Source of the DNA: a bacterium
GTDB taxonomy: Bacteria; Patescibacteria; ABY1; BM507; VMTK01
DNA: 7,016 nucleotides
Assembly (NCBI GenBank): GCA_030641105.1
Contig: DAOWHZ010000051.1
Location: 1 to 7,016 of the forward strand
Direction of reading: 5' to 3'
The translations under genes and the position numbers were made by a program. This document shows, piece after piece, positions 1 through 4,955 of the stretch (the stretch's first letter is position 1; every line of letters starts with the position of its first letter). The notes under the pieces are model-generated. The model saw only the letters and a program-made list of their open reading frames with translations. It did no database searches and was not told the DNA's origin.

Positions 1-9
1 CCCGCAGGC

Positions 10-61
10 GAGGAATCCCTTAACCATGAATAGCGCAAAAACCAAGTTTAAGGGATTTCTC
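10..61. repeat. Inverted repeat with GC-rich tail upstream of pilO
   Basis: Positions 10-23 can pair with 48-61 over 14 bp; the core AATCCCTTAA / TTAAGGGATT is perfect and there is one G-T pair at 13/58. The loop is about 24 nt. A GC-rich tail with CCGCTGCGG and TTCGAAATGACA follows at 62-90, which stands out against the AT-rich surroundings. The look is that of an interspersed, REP-like palindromic element rather than a terminator, because no T-run follows on either strand. That it is multicopy is inferred from style, not seen here. Confidence 0.6.
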
Positions 62-90
62 TCTCCGCTGCGGCTCCGTTCGAAATGACA

Positions 91-136
91 AATATTCGTA
101 TTTGTAAATTTGTAGCTGATTTGTAGATTTGTAGGG
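91..136. repeat. Short tandem words (ATTTGTAG-like) before pilO
   Basis: The stretch repeats variants of the word ATTTGTAG (TTTGTAAATTTGTAG, GATTTGTAGATTTGTAG). The 15-mer TGATTTGTAGATTTG at 117-131 recurs exactly at 3069-3083, just after iscS, and ATTTGTAG recurs inside the hairpin after pilO. The words end next to the pilO start, so any pilO ribosome-binding site has to be the weak AGGG at about 132-135. Confidence 0.5.
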
Positions 137-144
137 AAAAAATT

Positions 145-723
145 ATGTTAAATAATTTAATAAAACTTAATCTAAAAAAGAAAATTTCTATCAGCATAGT
201 TGTATCTGTTTTAATTATTGGCGGTTTAGTTTATTTTGTGGTTATACCAATAATTAATGATATTAAAAAAATGGGAGAAAAAATTGAAAATCAAAGAATT
301 GACCTAGAGCAAAAATACATTAAAGGCCAAAGCTTAAAGCAATTAACTGAAAATCTAAAAAAAATTGAGCCGCAGCTAGTTATATTAGATCAAATTTTTA
401 TTAAACAGGATTATGAATTAGAATTTATTACTAAGTTAGAAGAAATAGCTGAACAAAATAATGTCTCACAAACAATAAATTTAAATACTGCAAAAATTAA
501 TAAAGATAAAAGTTATCAAACACTGCCGCTACAACTTTCAGCGCGAGGCAATTATAAGAATATAATGAACTATTTAATAAATCTGGAAGCTTTAAATTAT
601 TATATTAATATTGATTCTATAGATTTATCCTCTGCTTCTACTAAACTATCCGCAACTTCTGAAGTACAAACAACTTTTAGTAATATCAACCTAACAATTT
701 CCGCTAATACTTACTGGAAGTAA
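145..723 (+). CDS. pilO: Type IV pilus assembly protein PilO
   Basis: Probable PilO, the inner-membrane protein that pairs with PilN in the alignment complex linking the cytoplasmic PilM/PilC platform to the outer parts of a type IV pilus. The 192-aa protein has a short basic cytoplasmic N-terminus, one membrane helix (about residues 14-36), a charged coiled-coil-like segment (about 38-85) and a C-terminal alpha/beta domain (about 92-190). The stretch LPLQLSARGNYKNIMNYLIN (127-146) followed by LEALNYYINID matches the PilO pattern of a beta strand, G-x-Y, and a helix that spaces a second strand. Length is close to the family norm of about 200 aa. The start follows only a weak AGGG. pilM and pilN would be expected to the left, outside the window. 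Family assignment rests on architecture and this motif; a PilN-like paralogue is the main alternative. Confidence 0.8.
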   Translation: MLNNLIKLNLKKKISISIVVSVLIIGGLVYFVVIPIINDIKKMGEKIENQRIDLEQKYIKGQSLKQLTENLKKIEPQLVILDQIFIKQDYELEFITKLEEIAEQNNVSQTINLNTAKINKDKSYQTLPLQLSARGNYKNIMNYLINLEALNYYINIDSIDLSSASTKLSATSEVQTTFSNINLTISANTYWK

Positions 724-804
724 TGCGAAACTACGAATTATGCGAATTCTACAAACTTGCGAATTAATCATTTGTAGCATTCGCAAGTTCGTAGTTTCGC
801 ATTA
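721..804. repeat. Long hairpin starting at the pilO stop codon
   Basis: A near-perfect hairpin fills most of the spacer between pilO and the next gene. The outer stem is 17 bp with no mismatch (721-737 with 788-804, beginning with the TAA stop). The inner stem is 14 of 15 bp (741-755 with 771-785), with a small bulge between them and a 15-nt loop. Related words (TTCGTAG) continue to about 820. No T-run follows, so it is not a standard terminator. It could protect the pilO mRNA 3' end or reduce expression of the downstream gene; that role is inference. Confidence 0.8.
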
Positions 805-832
805 CTAATTCGTAGGTTCGTATCATATTTAT

Positions 833-1108
833 ATGAAGAAACTTAAATTCAAAATCACTCCAAAAAGAATAACTTTCTGGTTCTGTTTTCTAATTATCAT
901 TGCCAGCTTATTTGTATTTGGCTGTGTTTCATTATTTTTATATGAAAATTTTTATCAAACCATTACTCAATCCAAAGAAATTTTAATCCTTCAAAAAGAA
1001 GTGGCTATTGAAGCAATTAATATGAAAAAATTTGAGGATATTATGGAAAAAATCAAACAAAAAACTAGTTTGCGTGAAATAGAAAAATTTAGTGATCCGT
1101 TTGATTAG
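833..1108 (+). CDS. Small single-pass membrane protein next to pilO
   Basis: I do not recognise a named family. The 91-aa protein has a strongly basic N-terminus (KKLKFKITPKR), one membrane helix (about residues 13-37) and then a charged helical tail likely to form a short coiled coil (about 45-82), ending SDPFD. The basic N-terminus predicts that the tail lies outside the cytoplasmic membrane. It lies 109 bp after pilO on the same strand, separated by the hairpin, with no clear Shine-Dalgarno site. Position and bitopic architecture suggest an accessory part of the pilus alignment complex, perhaps a lineage-specific stand-in for a PilP-like partner, but no PilP lipobox or beta domain is present. 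The function is not established. Confidence 0.6.
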   Translation: MKKLKFKITPKRITFWFCFLIIIASLFVFGCVSLFLYENFYQTITQSKEILILQKEVAIEAINMKKFEDIMEKIKQKTSLREIEKFSDPFD

Positions 1109-1569
1109 TACTCGCTAATTAATCGCGAATTTAAAGCGAATAGTCGCGAATACAATAAAATTACAATTAATAGTTATCCACCACCGAACTAACTAATTTT
1201 AAATAAATTTAATAATAAATATAGATAACTTATGGTACGCAATAATAAAAAATATCTTAAATAATTAATAATTTTGGTAATTAATTTTACTAATAAAAAA
1301 ATAGTTCTTTAGGCTTTTCTGTAGGTAAATAATTTGGCTACTAAAATTGAGCGATATTGAACTGTTAAATGATTAAAATAATGATAGTTTGTTCAATATT
1401 AGCTTATATTGCTAAAAAAACAGCCTTTAAAATTTTAAAATGTAAAATTCATACTGATTGCATAATAATTGTTTTAAGGGGTTTCGCATAGGTAATCGGT
1501 CTAATTTTTAGCGCAAAGATCAATTATTATTATTTACTTATAAGACTGTCTAAAGAATCACAAAAATTT
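1109..1569. other. AT-rich gene-free spacer
   Basis: No convincing gene is present. The first 45 bases carry GCGAAT-type words (TCGCGAAT twice), related to the words in the hairpin after pilO. A possible folded segment lies at about 1311-1426: AGGCT (1311-1315) faces AGCCT (1422-1426), enclosing a 9-bp stem ATATTGAAC (1354-1362) / GTTCAATAT (1391-1399). TATAAG at 1539-1544 resembles a -10 box for the gene at 1570, but no matching -35 is visible. No tRNA, RNase P or 6S signature was found. Confidence 0.5.
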
Positions 1570-2037
1570 ATGAATAAAACGGAAATGGGGGCAGGCGCCT
1601 TTAATTCGTCTGATGAACAAAAGGAGGATGTAATTACACCCGAACAAGAAGCTATAGAAAAAAATCGTTTAACAAAAGATGAGGCACGAGACGAAGCTTC
1701 AATGTTAGACCATCAAGCTAGAATGGACAATAAATATATGAAGGATAAAGAGAGTTTGTTTACTAAAGAAGATTATGATAAAGCGGAAGAAGTTATTAAT
1801 GAGTTAATTGAAAAAGCAAAAAACGAATCTTCTTTAAAAAGATTTATGATTACGGTAGAAGAAATAATGAACAAAACAGAACACAGGGTAAAAAGTTTGA
1901 TAGAACTTGTTACGTGGGGACCTGAAAAAGCATGGTTACCGTCATATGAACGCATGTTTATTTCTGCTAAAGAAAAGCTGGAAAAATATAAAGATCGAGC
2001 AAGAAAAGTTTCGCGCCATACTAAAAACGAAGAGTAG
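1570..2037 (+). CDS. Hypothetical charged helical protein
   Basis: I do not recognise this 155-aa protein. It has no signal peptide, membrane segment or cysteine. The N-terminal 35 residues are acidic and probably disordered. After that it is almost wholly helical and highly charged: about 36-66 (DEARDEASMLDHQARMDNKY), about 67-88 and 90-113, then a short aromatic patch (WGPEKAWLPSYERMF, 116-130) and a basic C-terminal helix. It is probably a cytoplasmic protein that binds a protein or nucleic-acid partner, but this is only inferred from composition. It stands alone: 461 bp after the pilus genes, then convergent with the kinase-like gene. The ATG at 1570 has no good Shine-Dalgarno site; the frame is supported by sensible protein composition over its whole length. 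Confidence 0.6.
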   Translation: MNKTEMGAGAFNSSDEQKEDVITPEQEAIEKNRLTKDEARDEASMLDHQARMDNKYMKDKESLFTKEDYDKAEEVINELIEKAKNESSLKRFMITVEEIMNKTEHRVKSLIELVTWGPEKAWLPSYERMFISAKEKLEKYKDRARKVSRHTKNEE

Positions 2038-2052
2038 AATTTTACCAAATTA

Positions 2053-2154
2053 TTTTTCCCCGCCGCGTCGCAGTCTCCTGAAAGGGACTGCGACGGACAA
2101 GCGCAGGCAAACCGTCGCAGTTCTCTGCTGAGAGACTGCGACGAGGCGGAAAAA
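2053..2154. repeat. GC-rich two-state inverted repeat between convergent genes
   Basis: The sequence carries four copies of an 8-10 nt word, two forward (GTCGCAGT at 2067 and 2114-2121) and two inverted (ACTGCGAC at about 2087 and 2135). Neighbouring copies form two separate hairpins: 2066-2075 with 2086-2095 (10 bp), and 2113-2121 plus 2123-2126 with 2131-2143 (GCTG loop). Alternatively the outermost copies pair in one long stem, 2060-2077 with 2132-2149, with a single mismatch, extended by TTTTT / AAAAA after a 2-nt bulge. It sits at the junction of convergent transcripts. No T-run follows the stems, so it is not a canonical terminator. It is much more GC-rich than its surroundings, as expected for a mobile REP-like element. 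Confidence 0.8.
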
Positions 2155-2210
2155 GAGAAAAATATGTATAATTCTTTCTTTCAAAATTAAGCTTTTTATA
2201 ATTTTTTTTC

Positions 2211-2243
2211 AAAAGAAAAACCGTTGAAAAAAATCCAACGGTT
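2211..2243 (-). terminator. Intrinsic terminator of the kinase-like gene
   Basis: Read on the minus strand, an 8-bp perfect stem AACCGTTG / CAACGGTT (2243-2236 with 2226-2219) has a 9-nt loop and is followed by TTTCTTTT. It begins 27 bases after the stop of the gene ending at 2271, as expected for a rho-independent terminator of that single-gene unit. Confidence 0.8.
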
Positions 2244-2270
2244 AAAAGGAATGCCAACCCAACACCTCAG

Positions 2271-2768
2271 TTAAAATCCGACAACTTCGATCTTGTCGAG
2301 CTCTCCTTTTTTAATGTGCTGGAAAACATTGGCGACTTTTTTAAGCCACAGCCTTTTTGCTTTTACCATATTTTTCTTGGTGAATATAAGAATTTTGTCA
2401 AAACCGATATAAGCTGACAATACCATTACATCACCGTTCTCCGGGCACAAGACGGTTGCTATGGTTCTGGACGGAATCACGACTCGAGCGTTAATTCCTT
2501 TTTCATCAAGCAGATCCTGAACTATGGCTTGGTTTTTTTCAAGTATATCCCTGGCCAATTGTCTCTCTTCCAATGTTTCAGTAATCCTACCCAGAGGACA
2601 AAATTCACTTTCATAACCCTTCTCTTTAAAGGCATTATTAATGTCTGTCCCGCCGCCAACTATAATGGCAGTAGAATATTTTTCAGAAAATTTTTTCAAA
2701 CGCTCCAGTACGTTTTTATTTCTAAGTCCATCACCTGAAATTTTAACAAGCCCGTTTGGCTTTGCCAT
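2271..2768 (-). CDS. Compact amino-acid-kinase-fold protein, function unknown
   Basis: The 165-aa protein resembles the amino acid kinase (AAK) superfamily, whose members phosphorylate carboxyl, carbamate or UMP groups. Visible landmarks are the N-terminal strand LVKISGDGL (7-15), matching the K-x-G-G/S phosphate loop; the second glycine loop IIVGGGTDINNAF (35-47), very like acetylglutamate kinase; GRIT (60-63); and ENGDVMVLSAYIGFDKILIF (110-129), matching the N-x-D-x-x-A...A-D-x-L-I-x-L-T nucleotide-side motif. The usual Asp after that Thr is Lys here (TKK, 130-132), and the later region with the conserved GGM...K...A motif is absent or collapsed into a short Lys-rich helix, then LDKIEVVGF at the end. 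AAK enzymes are usually 230-300 aa. It may be a minimal kinase, a ligand sensor or a catalytically dead relative. It is monocistronic with a strong ribosome-binding site and its own terminator. Confidence 0.65.
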   Translation of the reverse strand: MAKPNGLVKISGDGLRNKNVLERLKKFSEKYSTAIIVGGGTDINNAFKEKGYESEFCPLGRITETLEERQLARDILEKNQAIVQDLLDEKGINARVVIPSRTIATVLCPENGDVMVLSAYIGFDKILIFTKKNMVKAKRLWLKKVANVFQHIKKGELDKIEVVGF

Positions 2769-2775
2769 GAATTTT

Positions 2776-2783
2776 CCTCCTTT
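2776..2783 (-). promoter_or_regulatory. Strong Shine-Dalgarno site of the kinase-like gene
   Basis: AAAGGAGG lies 7 nt before the ATG at 2768, an ideal spacing that confirms this start. No other gene in the window has a comparable site, which suggests high translation of this protein. Confidence 0.9.
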
Positions 2784-2791
2784 CAGTTGAT

Positions 2792-2819
2792 ATTATTTGA
2801 TATTGTCCTTCCACTCCAA
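2792..2819 (-). promoter_or_regulatory. Possible sigma-70-type promoter of the kinase-like gene
   Basis: On the minus strand a TTGGAG -35-like hexamer (2819-2814) is followed after 16 bp by AATAAT (2797-2792), five of six matches to TATAAT. Transcription would start close to the Shine-Dalgarno site, giving a very short leader. The -35 match is only three of six, so this is tentative. Confidence 0.35.
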
Positions 2820-3027
2820 CTACACTTTAGTTAATCACACTATCAAATAAAAATCAAGTCGCTATTGGTAAAAAATTATAAAAAGCTTAAAATAAATTAT
2901 ACAGATTTTTCTCTTTTGCTCCACCCAAATTTTTATTTATTCTTTTCTTAATTAAAATAATAAGGTAGGATAAATAAAACTTCAGATATCAAAAAAATGT
3001 TATACGAAATTCCATTTTTGAAAAACT
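2820..3027. other. AT-rich spacer between iscS terminator and kinase-like gene
   Basis: Very AT-rich sequence without a credible gene, repeat or RNA structure. It separates the terminator-like hairpin of the iscS unit from the promoter region of the next minus-strand gene, supporting two separate transcription units. Confidence 0.4.
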
Positions 3028-3063
3028 AAAAACTATTCACTTTGCAGTAAAATGAATAGTTTT
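3021..3063 (-). terminator. Terminator-like hairpin after iscS
   Basis: Read on the minus strand, an 11-bp perfect stem AAAACTATTCA / TGAATAGTTTT (3063-3053 with 3039-3029) has a 13-nt loop and is followed by TAGTTTTT. It begins 26 bases after the iscS stop. The stem is AT-rich, so efficiency is uncertain, but its position fits the end of the Fe-S operon. Confidence 0.65.
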
Positions 3064-3068
3064 ATTAT

Positions 3069-3083
3069 TGATTTGTAGATTTG
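3069..3083. repeat. Second copy of the 15-mer found before pilO
   Basis: TGATTTGTAGATTTG is identical to 117-131. Here it lies between the iscS stop and the terminator-like hairpin. It belongs to the short-word repeats scattered through the spacers. Confidence 0.55.
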
Positions 3084-3089
3084 AGTGCG

Positions 3090-4316
3090 CTAATACTCCG
3101 GCGACATCTTCCTCAACCTCTCCACAATCCCAGGCAAAACCTTAATCACTTTTTTTATTTCCGCTTCAGTCGTGCCCTTGCCCAAAGTAAATCTAATTGA
3201 ATTATGCACCACCTCCTGTTCAATACCCATCGCTAACAAAACATGCGACGCTTTCAGATCCTTTGAGGCGCAGGCAGAGCCGGTTGAAACAGCAATGCCT
3301 TCTAAATCCAAAGAAATTAATATTGACTCCCCTTCCACGCCTAAAAAAGAAAAATGAGCATGAGATGGCGTTGCGTTTTCTCTATCTGTGTTTAAAATAA
3401 CATTTGGAATATTCTTCATTATACTTTCCACTAACATATCACGCGATTTAGTGATCTTTTTATTGTTTTTGTCTTGTTCATCACCTGCCAGCTCTATGGC
3501 AGCTCCTAAGCCAACAATTCCTGTAACATTTAAAGTGCCACTGCGCAAATTTTTTTCATGATGTCCGCCAAGCTGTACAGCTTTAAGCAACGTGCCATCT
3601 TTAACAAATAAAGCGCCAACACCTTTTGGCCCATAAATTTTATGGCTTGATAAACTTAATAAATCACAATGCAGGCGTTTAACATCACAATTTAAAAAAT
3701 TTACAGCTTGCGTAGCGTCAGTATGAAAATAAATTGGTTGTGGCTTACATCCCCTATTTTTTGTTCTACATTTCTTCCACTCATTCAACCTGCCGTCATT
3801 TATTTTCTTAATAATCTTGCCTATTTCCCTAATTGGCTGAATACTGCCTATTTCGCTATTAACATACATCACAGAAACTAAAACTGTATTATCTTTAATG
3901 GCTTTTTTAAATTTTTCAACATCAACAACCCCGTTCGGCTTAACTTGCAGATAAGTAACAGCATAACCGCTCTTTTCCAGTTCCATGCATGGCTCTAAAA
4001 CCGCATCATGCTCAATTACAGAAGTGATGATATGAGAATTTTTTACTCCTTGGTCCCGCAAAGCTCTAATAACGCCTTTAATAGCTATATTGTCAGATTC
4101 AGTAGCCCCGGAAGTAAAAATAATTTCATCTGCTGTGCAATTTAAAAATTCAGCCACTTGCTCACGAGCTTTATCAACTCCGGCAATTGCTTCTTGGCCA
4201 AAAGTATGGATTGAAGAAGGATTGCCAAATTTTTTTTGAAAATAAGGCATCATAACATCTATTACTTTCTTATCTGTTGGTGTTGTTGCGCTATGGTCTA
4301 AGTATATTTTGGTCAT
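3090..4316 (-). CDS. iscS: Cysteine desulfurase IscS/NifS (group I)
   Basis: PLP-dependent enzyme that converts L-cysteine to alanine and passes the sulfur as a persulfide to an Fe-S scaffold such as the IscU in this cluster. The 408-aa protein, counted from the ATG at 4316, starts MTKIYLDHSATTPTD as in the family. It shows TSGATESDN (68-76), His103 (IEHDAVLEP) that stacks on PLP, Asp200 and Gln203 (HTDATQA), Lys226 (LSSHKIYGPKG) that binds PLP, and catalytic Cys349 in TGSACASKD, the long flexible-loop type of IscS/NifS. An ATG 18 bp upstream would add only MEFKKY, and the family begins at MTKIYLD. An insertion of roughly 20 residues at about 172-194, with Cys183 and Cys190, precedes HTDATQA. 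It is the last gene of the cluster, 386 bp after nfu across a nested repeat, with no clear Shine-Dalgarno site. Confidence 0.95.
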   Translation of the reverse strand: MTKIYLDHSATTPTDKKVIDVMMPYFQKKFGNPSSIHTFGQEAIAGVDKAREQVAEFLNCTADEIIFTSGATESDNIAIKGVIRALRDQGVKNSHIITSVIEHDAVLEPCMELEKSGYAVTYLQVKPNGVVDVEKFKKAIKDNTVLVSVMYVNSEIGSIQPIREIGKIIKKINDGRLNEWKKCRTKNRGCKPQPIYFHTDATQAVNFLNCDVKRLHCDLLSLSSHKIYGPKGVGALFVKDGTLLKAVQLGGHHEKNLRSGTLNVTGIVGLGAAIELAGDEQDKNNKKITKSRDMLVESIMKNIPNVILNTDRENATPSHAHFSFLGVEGESILISLDLEGIAVSTGSACASKDLKASHVLLAMGIEQEVVHNSIRFTLGKGTTEAEIKKVIKVLPGIVERLRKMSPEY

Positions 4317-4324
4317 ATATTTTT

Positions 4325-4680
4325 TAAATTCCAAAACTCAAATTACAAATAACAATTACCAAAATTAATAACCCATCTTACGCAAATTACAACTTAATAT
4401 AATATCACATAAATTGCCGCTCCCGCCGCCCAGCCATGAATGGCAGGGCTAGGTTTTGTGTTTGTAATCCTGATAAATCAGGATATTGCTATTAATATTT
4501 CTACATATAGCCCTATTCATAGGGCTTAAAAACCTATATCATAGCCCTGCCATTCATGGCTGGGCGGCAAAAGCAAAATAACTGTTGAAAATTATAAAAT
4601 TTGCGTAAAGTGTGTTAATAATTTGAAGTTTGAGATTTTGGTAATTGTAATTTGTTTGGAATTTGTAATTTGAAATTTGG
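4325..4680. repeat. Nested inverted repeat filling the nfu-iscS spacer (outer arms)
   Basis: Nearly the whole 386-bp spacer is one imperfect palindrome. Outer arm blocks in the same nested order are CAAATTACAAAT (4339-4350) with 4661-4672, ACAATTACCAAAAT (4352-4365) with 4635-4648, and TTACGCAAATT (4378-4388) with 4598-4608. The outer arms are AT-rich chains of words such as AAATTACAAAT, while the core is GC-rich. The left end stops about 8 bp before the iscS start and the right end about 20 bp before the nfu stop. In the operon mRNA it would form a long hairpin between the two genes. Confidence 0.75.
4425..4568. repeat. GC-rich core palindrome with inner hairpins
   Basis: A perfect 27-bp inverted repeat joins 4425-4451 and 4542-4568, extended by GGTTTT (4452-4457) with 4529-4534 after a 7-nt bulge. 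Each arm itself contains a mini-hairpin (GCCAT-GA-ATGGC and GCCAT-TC-ATGGC). The loop holds two more perfect hairpins: ATCCTGAT (4467-4474) / 4477-4484 and AGCCCTAT (4509-4516) / 4519-4526. The AGCC...ATTCAT...GGCT pattern appears three times with varying length, so it looks like a compound REP/MITE-type element without coding capacity. Confidence 0.85.
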
Positions 4681-4702
4681 GATTTATTTTCAAAGTAAAA
4701 TT

Positions 4703-4927
4703 TCAAACAGCGACTACCTCCTTCACCTCCGGCACCTCTTTTTTAATCTCCACCTCAATCCCCTGCTTTAATGTAACTTGCGCCATTGGGCAGTGCGCGC
4801 ACATGCCCATTAACTCAACTTTTAAAACACCGCTCTTCTTGTCAAAGCTTACAAAATGCACATCGCCGCCGTCAGCTTGAAGTGATGGCCTGATTTTATC
4901 TAAAGCTTTTTTAATTTTATTTTCCAT
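4703..4927 (-). CDS. nfu: Nfu-type Fe-S cluster scaffold/carrier (NifU C-terminal domain)
   Basis: A stand-alone Nfu domain of 74 aa that binds a [4Fe-4S] cluster between two subunits and delivers it to target enzymes. The protein has the family opening helix and LQADGGDVHFVSFD (16-29), a strand pair, and the CxxC ligand motif in MGMCAHCPMAQVTLKQGIE (Cys43, Cys46), followed by the typical TLK-x-G-I-E helix. Length is that of the single-domain form, without the degenerate A-type domain of NfuA. The ATG at 4927 is chosen; an in-frame ATG at 4969 would add 14 residues of unlikely sequence and overlap the preceding gene. It lies 28 bp after the membrane-protein gene and shares the operon with iscU and iscS. 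No Shine-Dalgarno site is evident. Confidence 0.92.
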   Translation of the reverse strand: MENKIKKALDKIRPSLQADGGDVHFVSFDKKSGVLKVELMGMCAHCPMAQVTLKQGIEVEIKKEVPEVKEVVAV

Positions 4928-4955
4928 AAAAATTAAATCATTAATAAATAATATA

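Noticed and set aside
1369..1491. A 40-codon plus-strand ORF (MIKIMIVCSILAYIAKK...) in the gene-free stretch.
   Set aside because: No Shine-Dalgarno site, it overlaps the weak stem, and ORFs this short are expected by chance in AT-rich DNA with no supporting family.
1621..1630. AAAGGAGGATG resembling a ribosome-binding site and start inside the 155-aa gene.
   Set aside because: There is no spacer between the Shine-Dalgarno match and the ATG, and that ATG is out of frame and is followed at once by a stop codon.
1773..2048. A 91-codon minus-strand ORF opposite the 155-aa protein.
   Set aside because: It is antisense to a more credible gene, and its Ser/Phe-rich composition is what a reverse frame of Lys/Glu-rich coding sequence gives.
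2053..2154. Bidirectional intrinsic terminator between the convergent genes.
   Set aside because: Stable stems exist but neither strand has a U-run after the stem; the kinase-like gene already has a proper terminator at 2211-2243.
1907..2257. ORFs on both strands running through the GC-rich repeat (74 and 71 codons).
   Set aside because: They consist largely of translated inverted repeat (PPRRSL on both strands) and resemble no protein.
2529..2738. Plus-strand ORF opposite the kinase-like gene.
   Set aside because: Shadow frame of a gene with clear motifs, a strong Shine-Dalgarno site and a terminator.
3172..3400. Two overlapping plus-strand ORFs opposite iscS.
   Set aside because: They are antisense shadows of the conserved cysteine-loop region of iscS.
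4425..4568. CRISPR-like array suggested by repeated AGCC...GGCT units.
   Set aside because: Units are palindromic variants of unequal length in alternating orientation, with no regular repeat-spacer periodicity and no cas genes.
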